From Thinopyrum elongatum (lineage: Eukaryota > Streptophyta > Magnoliopsida > Poales > Poaceae), in the NCBI GenBank assembly GCA_011799875.1, contig CM022303.1:280508850-280572849 (forward strand): DNA of 64,000 bases, given 5' to 3'. This document shows, in pieces, positions 23,193 to 34,060 of the stretch. The notes beneath the pieces were generated by a model. It was not told where the DNA came from. It saw only the letters and a list, made by a program, of their open reading frames with translations, and did not search any database. The stretch's first letter is position 1. The number at the start of each line of letters is the position of its first letter. The position numbers and the translations under genes are program-made.

Positions 23193-25244
23193 CTAGGCTT
23201 GATCTTCGGGAGGCGGTGTTGAGAGAACTCCAAGGACAAAAGAATCTGTAGAAGTTGATGGAGCTGGTGGAGTTGCAACTGGAGGTGGCACTGAAGCTGT
23301 GGCTGCTGGCGCTGATTTAGTGACTCTAGTGTCAGGCACTGGCACTGCAGCAGATCTCTGACCTCTGGGCACTCTCTGAAAGGCATCTATGGTAGCCTGC
23401 CCTCTATTCTCCTCTGCTTCCTCCTGGAGCTGCTCAACAGCTGTCTGCATCTCAATCACTTTCAGATCAAGATCATAGAATTTTGTCTCAATGATCCTCT
23501 CCAAGCTCTCCTGATTTTGAGTCAGGGTGGCCAAGCCCTTCTCAATCCTCAAAGTTGCTTGAATCAGATATGCAAGCTGATCTTGCTTGCTCTTCAGAAA
23601 TACCTAAGATGCCTCTTCAACACTGGGCATCTTTGCAGCTTTCTCAGCCTTTGCCTTTGCTCTCTTCTCTTGTGCTTGCATAGACATGGGATCTTCTTCA
23701 TCCATCACAATAGTATTATCCTCAAATTCTGGTCTTAGGGGTAGATGCTCCTTATCCAACAAATAGGTACCTGTTCCCATCTTGGAGTTGATGAGCACCT
23801 GAATATGTGGAGCATACCCACACGATCTCTTCTGATCTGCAGCAGTCCTCTTGATTGTTTCAACAATCAGGCTCATAACTTTGAATTTTTGAGGCACATC
23901 AAATATCTGCAGCAAGTTGATTGAATGACCTCTGATCATCTTGTGATCTCCAGATTTGGGCAACAATGTATGCCTCAATATAGTGTTGATAGTAACTAGG
24001 CCAGACAACAAGTAATGAACAGATCCAAGCTTATGTGTTTCCAATGCTTTGTCTGAGATCGGTCTGTACATATTGGCCATAGAGTTGTGGTCTTTCTTCT
24101 TCTTGGCATAGACATCCAAGTCATCTTCTTGTTCTTCAGGGGCATTAATCAACTTGGCCCACTCATCAACAGTAGACTGGTACCTTGTACCCTCTGACAT
24201 CCATACAATTCTACCATCTGGATAAAAATGAGCTGTAGAGTAGAATTGCATGGTGAGTTCATCATTCCACTTTGTCAGCTTCTGTCCCACAAAGGTGTCA
24301 ACACCACATGCTCTGAAGCTGTCATGTACTCCTGGAAAATGATCTTCATTTTCATCAATGTATTCCCAATCAGCCCACTTCATGTCACAAACTATGGGCT
24401 TCTTGTCAAGCAGAATGGTTTCATAGAAATCTTGTTGTTCTTTGGTGTGGAACCTGTAGTCCACAGCAGTCCTCCTCCTCACAGCATATGGATCACTTTG
24501 TCTCCACAATCTGAGACCTGCATCCTTTCTTTCCTTCATGTTTTCAGCCACTGGATGACTATCATTATGTTCAGGGATCTTTGGCTTCAACTTTCTGAGC
24601 ACTTGGGCTTCCTCTTCTTCTTCCATTTCAGGCACTGGGGCCTTGTTCTTCTCAGCAGCAGGTATATTCCTAGTGCTCCTCTTTGGTGCAGAAGGTTTTG
24701 GAGCAGCAGCTTTGGGGGCAGTCTTGGGCTTTGATGGAGCAGCCCCAGACTTGACGGCATCCCCCATCAGCTTTTGAGACTTGGGTGCTGGAGCAGCATC
24801 CTCTTCCTCTTCATCCTCAGCTGGATCTCTCATCATGGAGGGCTTGCCAATAACTCTGGCAGTGGTCTTCTTGACCCTTTCCTTTATTTTCTTGCTTTCA
24901 CCAGTAGCCTCTTCAACAGTTGATTTGGAAGTTTCAAAAGTTGAGGCTCTGGCCTTAGACATGGGCTCTCTCTTGGCAGGAGCTTTCTTGTGTGGACCAG
25001 GCTTGGTTGAAGCTATAGTGCCAAATTCTTTCCTGACAACTTTCTTCTTTGAGCTGACTTCTTCCTCAATATAATCTTCATCCTCAGAATCTGAGTTTCT
25101 CTTTCTCCTTGTCCTGGTAGCTGCTTTGGGCAGGTTGCTTGGGGTGCTTCTGCTTCCTTCATCATAACTGCTAGAGGGACTAGTGCCCTCACTCATGTTC
25201 ACTTGCTCTTCTGATTTGTTCTGGCTATCACTCTGGTCAGACAT
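23193..25244 (-). pseudogene. Extra ORF of element E (env-position ORF2), one in-frame stop
   Basis: About 683 codons from ATG 25244 (MSDQSDSQNK) to TAG 23193, broken only by one TAG at 23604-23606; reading continues in the same frame on both sides. The first ~240 residues are disordered, Lys/Ser/Glu/Pro/Ala-rich, with several basic nuclear-localisation-like clusters (TRTRRKRNSD, SSKKKVVRK). A compact domain follows at about 250-500 (aromatic-rich, including FYPDGRIVWMSEGTRY), then an acidic/Lys tail, a predicted coiled coil after the stop (LERIIETKFYDLDLKVIEMQ) and a Pro/Ala/Val-rich end. No signal peptide or membrane segment is seen, so a fusion-protein role is unlikely. The central domain resembles proteins annotated as 'putative plant transposon protein'; that is a memory-level match. 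It occupies the place of the Sirevirus env-like gene. Confidence 0.65.
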
Positions 25245-25271
25245 ACTGGCAAAGCACACTGACAGCAGACC

Positions 25272-25956
25272 CTGTGAATAGATATAGATGAGATAGAGTG
25301 GATGAGCATCACAAAGAGCAGAGTTTTTTGCAAAACAAATGAGTCAAAAACTTAGTTTTAGTTCTCCACAGAAAGCATTTCGGAGCTACCGATTTGTTAA
25401 ACTCGGTGACACCGAAGCAACTTTTGGAGTCTAAACTAGTGAACTCGGTTAGACCGAGTCACAGTTCGGTGACTCCAAGATTGCTAGGGTTTCACAGAGA
25501 GTCGAACTCGGTCACACTGAGTTGCAAGTTTCGGTAGGACCGAAAAGTGCAAGTGCAATGGCCTAAGCCAAATCGGTGAGACCGATTTCCACAACTCGGT
25601 CGGTCCGAGATGAGTTCGGCGGGAACCTAACCCTAAATTTTTGAATCAAAACTATTCTAAAGGAAGTTTTCTCTGGACAGGATGATTTCATACGTGGTAA
25701 GAATCATGGCATTGCATTGTGCTAAGAATTGGAGTAAGGAATTAGCACAAAAGGTCGAACTCATACCCTAACTTGGCGATGAGCTTGCTACGGCGGCAAC
25801 GGCGGGGTTGAAATCCGTTGACGGCAACGAAGACCAGCGGTAGGAGGTTGCTGGCGATGAGAGGACGATCCGGAGACCCGAGGCGGTAGAGCAGGACACG
25901 CGCGGGCTGAGGGGTTTTGAAGAAATTTCCAAAATCTCACCCGTCGGTATATATAT
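25272..25956 (-). promoter_or_regulatory. Putative internal promoter and 5'-UTR intron ahead of E ORF2
   Basis: In sense: a TATATATAT box (25948-25956), then about 150 nt of GC-rich leader, then a donor-like AGG|GTATGA (GT at 25765-25766), an AT-rich stretch, and a pyrimidine-rich acceptor CTATTCACAG|G (AG at 25272-25273) only 28 nt before the ORF2 ATG. This gives a 495-nt intron in the 5' UTR. Splice sites are by consensus only; the acceptor could also be used from an LTR-initiated transcript. Confidence 0.45.
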
Positions 25957-26190
25957 CCTGACCCTATCAGTGTGTCTGAGTGGAAAAACTCGGTGGCACC
26001 GAGATGCAGAATCGCAAGCGGTTACTGCAACTCGGTGTGACCGAAAAGTTCTAATTGGTTGCACCGAGATTGAAAACCTAGATCAACTCAGTGAACTCGG
26101 TATGACCGAAGTGGATGAATCGGTCAGACCGAAATGCACAGAGAGGTTTTGGAAGTTTAAGTCTATGACGAATCGGGGACTCCGAGTGCT
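25385..26190. repeat. Internal CGGTnnnACCG palindrome clusters of element E
   Basis: Two clusters (about 25385-25625 and 25985-26185) with some 14 more copies of the LTR palindrome, flanking the TATA-like motif and leader of ORF2. Copies are more diverged than in the LTR. Confidence 0.65.
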
Positions 26191-27005
26191 CCTCACACAG
26201 AGTGGTTCGAATCTGACTTGATCAAACTTTGTGATGTAGCATGAATAGAGTTTGAGATGAGAAAAGCATAGATAGCTAGAGGAAGTTCATAGGCATTCTT
26301 GTCCATCCATTTGGCAAAAGAGAAAAAGCCAAACAATCAAAGCAACAAATGGATGTCCTCGAATGCGTAAATATGCAATCAACATGCTCACACAATAAAA
26401 TGGCAAATGAAACATGTGGCAGAGCATGCGCAAACACTCTAGCATCTATCAAGCAATTGGCGATGACTAGGTCATCTATATATGAGTATATTGACTTAGG
26501 AGTCAAATGAGAACATTTGATCATAAGTCATACTCATCGTTTAAGCACAAGTGGGGTTACCACTTTTCCATAAAGCATTGTTGTGTTCACACCATTAGAG
26601 TTGCTTTAGCTCAATTCTTAGAGTAAAGCTCCCCCTAGATGTGATATCCCCCCAAAGAGGGATGAACTAACCTTGGGTTTTGTCGATGATGACTTCGTGT
26701 AGATGTTGAAGATGTGGATGCTCAATGCTGATGTAGATCATTTGGAGCAATCCATTGGAGTGAGTTGCACTTTCAATACCTACACAGGTTAGTCCCACAA
26801 GGAACAAACAAGGATATCCATAGACATGGAGTGAAGTACACGCAAGATGATGTCCATGAAAGCATTAGGTTACCTTGTCTCTTATCTTACCAACAAGAGG
26901 GTCTGTGACTCCTTGAACTAGTGCAAGATATGGAAGTTGTTTGCACTTGTCCTTGCCAAAATGATATGAGTGAAGTATGTTGGCGGAGTCACCCTCAAGA
27001 ACTCT
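26191..27005 (-). other. Element E spacer where pol should be
   Basis: About 800 bp after the gag stop with no open frame. It contains a CTCCCCC polypurine-like motif (about 26629-26636) and a short copy of the LTR start (sense TGAAAGTGCAACTCACTCC, near 26760-26778). In autonomous relatives roughly 4 kb of pol would lie here, so pol has been lost or replaced. Confidence 0.6.
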
Positions 27006-29189
27006 CTAGTTCTTCTTCTTTGGGATCCACATCAATTTGATGGGAATCCTTGGAGTTGTAGTCATACTTGATGAAGTAGAACTTGATGTAGTCTTGGGAA
27101 CCCACTTGACCAGGGCCTTAGGAGCTTCTTCAAATGCATCAATCTCCTCTTGAAGCTTGTCCTTCCCTTTTTGCTTGTGGTCTTGTGGTGGAAGATCATC
27201 TTGAGCTTGTGTCCCTTGGAAAGAAGTAGGATCATACTTCTCTTGTTGAGGAACAAACTTCGTCTTGGGGTATTGATCTTCTTCCCACTCAACTCCATTG
27301 GCATTGAACTTTCGTTCAAAACCAACACCTTCATTCTTCCGGTGCCTTCCTTGCTTGCGTACAATTTCCTCAAATTGCTTACTCCCGGCAAGGCTCTTGT
27401 AAACACCTTTCTCTATAATTCCCTTCAATAAGCTATTTTCTTGCTCAAGTGTAACTTGGCTAAGAGAATCATTAGTGGAATCAAGAGAACTACTAGAAGC
27501 AACAACATTGGATTTAACATGATTATTGTTACTACTAGAAGAAGAATCTTTCTTACTCTTGTTGCTAGATTTAACTTGTGGCATGTAAGTAGACAAGAGT
27601 AAACGCTTGGCAATGTAAGAAGAACTTTTCTTACGAAGATCATCATTGATTGCTTTTAAGAACCCATGCTCTTGCTCTAGATTGAGCTTTTCAAAGCGTA
27701 ACTTCTCATGAGTTTTTAAAAGCTCTCGATGATCTTCTAAGGTAGTTTCATGAGCTAACTTAAGAGTGTTTAGTTCTTTAGTTATACGCTCAATCTCCTT
27801 CTTATCATCATCATTCATTTTATCTTGATTAGCATGATTAATAGCAAGTTCATCATGGTTTTCATCACTAGTATTGTCAACAAGTAAATCATCATCACCT
27901 AGCAAATCATCTTCATCACTATTGAAATCAACATACTCAGGGTGTGATACCTTTGGGCCTTTAGCCATGAAGCATCTTCCAATTCCTTCATTTGGTGAGT
28001 CAAATATGTCGTAGGAGTTGGTTGACACAAGTGCTAGACCGGCAACACCTTCATCTTGAGTATATTCGGAGTCGGAGTGATAACTTCTCTCGGAGTGGTG
28101 GTCGGAGTCAGAGCCGGATACCCATTCACCAACATGAGCTTGATGTCTTCGTTTTGTGTAGCTCTTTGATGATTTGTCCTTCCTTTCCGAATCCTTGCTT
28201 CTGCGAGAGGTTCTTCGTTCATAGCGATCATCTCTACTCCTTCTCTCCCTTGGAGGTGATTCTTCTCTTATACTTTTTCTTTTGGGTGAATCTTCTCTTC
28301 TTTTGTAGGGAGCCGTACACTCATTGGAGTAGTGTCCGGGTCTTCCACAATTGTAGCAATTACGCTCACGACTCAAAGATCTTTTGTCATTGTAGGACCT
28401 TGACTTGGAACTTCTCTCTTTGCTTCTACTCTTGTAGAACTTGTTGAAGTTCTTCACCATTAGGCTGAATTCTTCATTGAAGGCTTGTTTCTCGCTTGAT
28501 GATGTAGGGGCATCACATGAGGCTTTGTAAGCACCACTAGACTTGTTGTGAAGCTCTTCTTTATCCTTGAGAGACATCTCATGAGCAACGATTCTTCCAA
28601 TGACTTCCGTTGGCTTGAGATCTTTGTAATTGGGCATCATTTGGATCAATGTGCACACGGTGTCATATTTTCCATCCAAGGCTCTTAGGATCTTCTTGAT
28701 GATGAATCTATCGGTCATCTCTTCACTTCCTAAGCCGGCAATCTCATTTGTGATGAGAGCAAGCCTAGAGTACATTTCAGCGACACCTTCACCATCCTTC
28801 ATTTTGAACTTGTCAAGTTGACTTTGAAGCACATCCAATTTGGATTCCTTGACGGAGTCAGTACCTTTGTGCATGTCAATCAAAGTATCCCAAATTTCCT
28901 TTGCATTCTCAAGACGGCTGATTTTGTTGAATTCTTCGGGGCACAATCCGTTGAAGAGGATATCGCAAGCTTGAGCATTGTATTGCAACATCTTCAACTC
29001 TTCCACGGTAGCTTCACGGTTTGGTTCTCTCCCATCAAAGAATTCACCTTGCAAACCAATACACACAATAGCCCAAACGGCGGGGTTATGACCAAGAATA
29101 TGCATTTTCATCTTATGCTTCCAACTAGCAAAATTAGTACCATCAAAGTAAGGACCTCTACAGTGGTAATTTCCCTCGCTAGACGCCAT
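27006..29189 (-). CDS. Long Gag of element E (Sirevirus type)
   Basis: Uninterrupted frame of 727 codons starting MASSEGNYHCRGPYFDGTNF, about 70 bp after the primer site. Residues ~10-200 form a UBN2/Copia Gag region (motifs FDGTNFASWKHKM, AKEIWDTLIDMHKGTDSVKESK, DLKPTEVIGRIVAHE). An Arg/Ser-rich stretch surrounds a CCHC zinc knuckle CYNCGRPGHYSNEC at ~278-291, for RNA binding. A predicted coiled coil of charged heptads lies at ~475-540, then Ser/Asn-rich linkers and a basic tail. This long Gag with a coiled coil is typical of Sireviruses. It ends at a TAG without running into protease. Being fully open in a ~2%-diverged element, it may still be translated if transcribed. Confidence 0.85.
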   Translation of the reverse strand: MASSEGNYHCRGPYFDGTNFASWKHKMKMHILGHNPAVWAIVCIGLQGEFFDGREPNREATVEELKMLQYNAQACDILFNGLCPEEFNKISRLENAKEIWDTLIDMHKGTDSVKESKLDVLQSQLDKFKMKDGEGVAEMYSRLALITNEIAGLGSEEMTDRFIIKKILRALDGKYDTVCTLIQMMPNYKDLKPTEVIGRIVAHEMSLKDKEELHNKSSGAYKASCDAPTSSSEKQAFNEEFSLMVKNFNKFYKSRSKERSSKSRSYNDKRSLSRERNCYNCGRPGHYSNECTAPYKRREDSPKRKSIREESPPRERRSRDDRYERRTSRRSKDSERKDKSSKSYTKRRHQAHVGEWVSGSDSDHHSERSYHSDSEYTQDEGVAGLALVSTNSYDIFDSPNEGIGRCFMAKGPKVSHPEYVDFNSDEDDLLGDDDLLVDNTSDENHDELAINHANQDKMNDDDKKEIERITKELNTLKLAHETTLEDHRELLKTHEKLRFEKLNLEQEHGFLKAINDDLRKKSSSYIAKRLLLSTYMPQVKSSNKSKKDSSSSSNNNHVKSNVVASSSSLDSTNDSLSQVTLEQENSLLKGIIEKGVYKSLAGSKQFEEIVRKQGRHRKNEGVGFERKFNANGVEWEEDQYPKTKFVPQQEKYDPTSFQGTQAQDDLPPQDHKQKGKDKLQEEIDAFEEAPKALVKWVPKTTSSSTSSSMTTTPRIPIKLMWIPKKKN

Positions 29190-29260
29190 ACTCTCCTAGG
29201 TTGTGAAACCAAGGCTATGATCACCAAAAGCTATGGAAATCAAGGCAAATGGAGACCAAA

Positions 29261-29272
29261 GCTCTGATACCA
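29261..29272 (-). promoter_or_regulatory. Primer binding site of element E (initiator tRNA-Met)
   Basis: Sense TGGTATCAGAGC, a perfect match to the complement of plant initiator tRNA-Met, 2 bp from the LTR end. Confidence 0.92.
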
Positions 29273-29274
29273 CT

Positions 29275-30931
29275 TGTAGGATCGAAAGTATGTCTAGAGG
29301 GGGGGTGATTAGACTACTTGACCAAATAAAAATCTAGCCTTTTCCCAATTTTAAGTCTTGGCAGATTTTAGCAACTTGGCACAAGTAAAGCAATCAACCT
29401 ACACATGCAAGTCTAAGAGTATAGCAGCAGAATGTAGAACATTTGCATATGAAGGTAAAGGGAGGAGTTTGGAGGGAGCAAACGTAATGTAGACACGGAG
29501 ATTTTTGGCGTGGTTCCGATAGGTGGTGCTATCGTACATCCACGTTGATGGAGACTTCAACCCACGAAGGGTAACGGCTGCGCGAGTCCACGGAGGGCTC
29601 CACCCACGAAGGGTCCACGAAGAAGCAACCTTGTCTATCCCACCATGGCCATCGCCCACGAAGGACTTGCCTCACTCGGGTAGATCTTCATGAAGTAGGC
29701 GATCTCCTTGCCCTTACAAACTCCTTGGTTCAACTCCACAATCTTGACGGAGGCTCCCAAGTGACACCTAACCAATCTAGGAGACACCACTCTCCAAAAG
29801 GTAATAGACGGTGTGTTGATGATGAACTCCTTGCTCTTGTGCTTCAAATGATAGTCTCCCCAACACTCAACTCTCTCTCACTAATTTGGATATGGTGGAA
29901 AGATGATTTGAGTGGAAAGCAACTTGGGGAAGGCTAGAGATCAAGATTCTTATGGTAGGATTGGAATATCTTGGTCTCAACACATGAGTAGGTGGTTCTC
30001 TCTCAGAAAAAGAATGCTGGAAGTGTAGGCACGTTCTGATGGCTCTCCTCACGAATGAAGAGGGGTGGAGGGGTATATATAGCCTCCACACAAAATCTAA
30101 CCGTTACACACAATTTACCAAACTCAGTGGGACCGAATCATAAAACTCGGTCAGACCGATTTAGTTCAAAATGTGAACGTTAGGGTTTTCGGTGGGACCG
30201 ACATGTCAACTCGGTGGGACCGATTTCGTTAGGGTTAGGGCATAACGTAATCTCGGTGTGACCGATTACATAAACTCGGTAGGACCGATTTCTGTAATAG
30301 TCAAACAGAGAGTTGGTCAGGCAAACTCGGTGGGACCGATTCGCTCATTTCGGTGAGACCGAAATGTTACGAAAGGGAAACAAAGAGTTTGCATTGCGAA
30401 CTTGGTGGGACCGATCGCTCATCTCGGTTAGATCGAAACGTTACGAAGGGAAACAGAGAGTTTGCAATCCCATCTCGGTGAGACCGAGATCCCTATCGAT
30501 GAGACCGAACTGATTAGGGTTTCTGGCAGTGGCTATGTCAAATGAACTCGGTGGCGCCGGATAGATAAAATTGGTGGGGCCGAGTTTGACTTTTGGTTTG
30601 GGACATATGTGGATATGAGAAAGTGGTTGAGGGTTTTTGGAGCATATCACTAAGCATTTTGAGCAAGCAAGCCATTAAGCAACACCTCATCCCCTTTTAA
30701 TAGTATTGGCTTTCCTATGGACTCAATGTGATCTTGGATCACTAAAATGAAAATGTAGAGTCTTGAGCTTGAGCCAATATGTGTCCTTAGAATTTTGAGG
30801 GGTCCACATTCCTAATCCATGCCATGCCAATCATTGAACTTTCTGAAATGATCATCTTGAAAGAGTATTAGTTCAATGAGCTATATGTTGTTAGGAATTA
30901 CCAAAACCACCCAGGGATAGTTGCACTTTCA
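29275..30931 (-). repeat. Element E 5' LTR
   Basis: 1657 bp; carries the palindrome array (about 30120-30575) and TATA-like motif (about 30072-30081) in the same places as the other copy. TSD CAAGC at 30932-30936 matches 21039-21043. Confidence 0.92.
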
Positions 30932-31796
30932 CAAGCACTCGAGGTGATCCGTATATGAGTTCTGTGGGGATCACTGCTTCTGCCCCATAAACTAGGGAGA
31001 AGGGAGTCTGCCCGGTAGCTCAATTTGGTATCGTACGGAGGGACCAAAGAACCACCGGCAGCTCGTCGATCCATCGCCTGCCGCACTTCTACAGCTTATC
31101 AAATGTTCTTGTCTTGAGTCCTCGTAGCACTTCAGCGTTTGCCCTCTCAGCTTGTCCGTTGCTTCTGGGATGGGCAACAGAGGAAAATGAGACTTTGCTT
31201 CCGAGGGCATGAACGTATTGCATGAAGGCGCGGCTTGTGAATTGGGTGCCATTGTCAGTGATGATCCTGGCGGGTACTCCAAAACGACACACCAATCCTT
31301 TCAAGAACTTGATAGCTGACTGTGCGGTCACCTTCCTCACGGGCTCCACCTCTGGCCACTTTGTGAACTTGTCGATAGCGACGAACAAGAACTCAAAGCC
31401 CCCGGTAGCACGGGGGAAGGGGCCCAAGATGTCGAGCCACCAGACCGAGAAGGGCCATGGCAAAGGGATTGTCTGGAGAGCTTGAGCAGGCTGATAGATA
31501 TTCTTGGAGTGGAACTGGCAGGCTTCACATTTGGTGACTAGCTCAATTGCATCTTGGAGGGCCGTGGGCCAGTAAAAACCTTGCCAGAAGGCTTTTCCAC
31601 CCAGGTCCCTTGATCCAATGTGGGAGCCGCATATGCACTTGTGTATCTCTGCCAATAGTTCCTTTTCTTCTTCCCGGCAAATGCACTTCAATTTCACTCC
31701 GTTGGGCCTTCTTCTGTATAGCATGTTGTCAACGAACTGATACATACTGGCCCTCCGGGCTACTCTTTTAGCTTCTTCTTGCTCTTCGGGAAGTTC
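30932..31796 (-). pseudogene. Element D integrase (main part)
   Basis: The zinc-binding HHCC region is seen as H..CICGSHIG...KCEACQFH. The catalytic core has D in WWLDILGPFP, D in IITDNGTQF and E in NGQAERANAE, so the DDE triad is intact. After the stop at about 31089 another frame continues with the C-terminal helix WIDELPVVLWSLRT and FSLVYGAEAVIPTELIYGSPRV, including one further stop. The gene is then cut at 30932 by E and resumes at 21043. An in-frame TGA (31797-31799) separates it from RNase H. Confidence 0.82.
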
Positions 31797-32453
31797 TCAT
31801 GTTTGGAGGAAATGGACTATGTGTCGCGCCCATGTTGGAGCCTGAGGCTCGGCAACAAGGACTAGCGGCACCTCCTCGTTCACGGGAGCGCATGCCTCGA
31901 CCACAGGAACAGGTGGTTCAGCGGGAGGGTGCTGCTCACCAGGCGAAACGAAGTTGTTCCCGCCAACCTCTCTGTCGGGGGCCTCAGAGGGCTCTGCCGG
32001 GAGAGGCCTGCCGGAGTCTAGTTTCCTCCTCTTCCTGGCCATTGTTGCCGAGGATATGGAGGGTTGAGTCAGATGGAGAACAAAAGTCCCTGGTTCCACA
32101 GGGAGTTTTTGCGCATCGCACTTTGACAGATGATCGGCAATGCTGTTTTTCGCACGCGGTATGTGCTCTGTTTGCAATCCATCAAAGCGCTCCTCCAACT
32201 TTCTCACTTCCTCGACGTATGCCTCCATCAATGGGCTTTGATAATCCTTGTTCACTTGTCTCACCACAAGTTGCGAATCTCCGCGAATGATCAACTTCTT
32301 GATTCCCAGTTCTGTTGCGATCCTGAGCCCGGCAAGGAGTCCTTCATATTCTGCTGTATTGTTGGTAGCCTTCTCCCGAGGGAAATGCATTTGAACAATG
32401 TACTTGAGGTGCTCCCCGGAGGGAGCAACGATAAGCACGCCAACTCCTGCACC
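31797..32453 (-). pseudogene. Element D RNase H and linker
   Basis: In frame with the upstream RT and downstream integrase but bounded by TGA stops at 32454-32456 and 31797-31799. Motifs: NNTAEYEGLLAGLRIATELG (catalytic Glu), IIRGDSQLVVRQVN (catalytic Asp) and HIPRAKNSIADHLSK (C-terminal Asp), the standard Gypsy RNase H set. The acidic Pro-rich segment after it is the tether before integrase. Confidence 0.8.
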
Positions 32454-32456
32454 TCA

Positions 32457-34060
32457 TAGGGAGAAGGCACCATCAAAGTACATGATCCATTCTTGGGGCG
32501 CTTCCTTGCCGGGGATAACTGTCTCCAACACGTCTTCGTCAGGGGTAGGCATCCATTCCGCAATAAACTCCGCCAGTGCTCTGCTCTGAATGGTTGACGT
32601 GCTCTCAAACTTCAAACCAAAGCTAGATAACTCCAAAGCCCATTCCACTATCCGGCCAGTGGCCTCAGGGTTCCTCAGTATGCGTTGCAAGGGGAAGCGG
32701 GTGACAACTGTGATCTCGTGGGCTTGGAAGTAGTGGCGCTGTTTCCTTGAGGCCATGATGAGACCAAAAATCAACTTTTGCACGCCAGAGTACCTCGACC
32801 TAGCCCCCTGCAACAGGGAGCTGACGAAGTACACTAGCCGCTGCACCACTTTCTTCCTTGCCGCGACCTTGGAGCTGTCTCCATTACCCCGCTCCTCCTT
32901 GTTCTGATCTGCCTCTAACCTTGCCGAGGCGAGTTTACTTCCTTCTCCAGAGGGGACGGCGGTTGCAGCTGCTTCTTCATCTACTTCCCGCTGCGCCACC
33001 AGCGCTACGCTAACCACTTGATTGGTTCCTGCTAAGTATAGCAGCAACGGTTCTTGTGGTTTTGGAGCGACTAAGGTGGGGACAGAGGAAAGATAGGTCT
33101 TCAAATCTTGCAGCGCAGCCTCTGCCTCCGGGGTCCACTCCACGGGCCCAGCCTTCTTCAAGATTTTGAAGAATGGAAGGGCGCGTTCGGCGGACTTGGA
33201 AATGAACCTGCTTAGCGCGGCAACACATCCAGTCAAACGCCTCACATCTTTAACTGTCTTGGGTGCTTGAATCTGCTCAATTGCCTTGATCTTGTTGGGG
33301 TTGGCCTCTATCCCCCGGTGGGACACCAAGAAGCCAAGCAGCTTGCCGGAAGGAACGTCAAACACACACTTCTCTGGGTTCAGCTTCAAGTTGATCTTGC
33401 GTAGATTTGCAAAGGTCTCTTCCAAGTCCTGAATGAGAGTTGATTTGTCCTTGGTTTTGACCACTATATCGTCCATGTAGGCTTCAATATTCCTGTGCAG
33501 CTGAGACTCAAAGCCAATCTGTACTGCCCTTGCAAAAGTGGATCCGGCGCTTTTTAACCCAAAGGGCATACGTACAAAACAGTACGTGCCATAGGGGGTT
33601 ATAAACACGGTCTTCTCTTCATCTTCCTTGGACATGAAAATCTGATGGTACCCAAAGTAGGCATCCAAGAAGGAAAGCAGGTCACATCCAGAGGTGGAAT
33701 CCATGATCTGATCGATGCGTGGCAAGGGGAATGGGTCCTTTGGGTATGCTTTATTCAGATCTATGAATCTATGCAAAGCCTTCATTTCCCATTCGCCTTG
33801 CGCACCACCACCGGATTTGCCAACCAAGTTGGATGCAACACTCCTCTAACCAAACCAGCAGCTTCGAGTTTCTTGATCTCCTTGGCAATAAACTGTTGCC
33901 GCTCCAAAGCTTGCTTTCGGACCTTCTGTTTGACGGGTCAAGCATGTGGGAAGACAACAAGGTGGTGCTGGATTACCTCCCTAGGAACACCGGGGATGTC
34001 AGATGGTTGCCAAGTAAACACATCGACATTCGCCCGCAGGAAGGCAACGAGTGCGCTTTC
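32457..34060 (-). pseudogene. Element D reverse transcriptase
   Basis: Fingers region read from 34060 (DVFTWQPSDIPGVPREV, then LEAAGLVRGVLHPTWLANPVVV) with a stop at 33938-33940. A frameshift near 33790 moves to the frame open from 33827, with PKDPFPLPRIDQIMD, FLDAYFGYHQI, FVRMPFGLKSAGSTFARA, the catalytic YMDD (33468-33479, intact), LNPEKCVFDVPSGKLLGFLVSHRGIEANP, and the connection domain with WTPEAEAALQDLK. Tat-type Gypsy RT. Broken by the shift and stops although its active site survives. Confidence 0.85.

Larger units (their letters stand above)
21044..30931 (-). mobile_element. Element E: Sirevirus (Maximus-like Copia) with gag and extra ORF but no pol
   Basis: LTRs 21044-22693 and 29275-30931 with a perfect 5-bp TSD CAAGC (21039-21043 and 30932-30936). 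A perfect initiator-Met primer site lies 2 bp from the right LTR, so it reads right to left. By eye the LTRs differ at about 2%, making it the youngest insertion; the left LTR also lacks 9 bp near 21451. Interior: gag (27006-29189), promoter-like and intron-like sequence, then a second ORF (23193-25244). No protease, integrase, RT or RNase H motif is present. LTR start TGAAAGTGCAACTATCCC, repeated CTCCCCC polypurine tracts, LTR palindromes and the long Gag fit Sireviruses; the family name is from memory. Confidence 0.88.
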
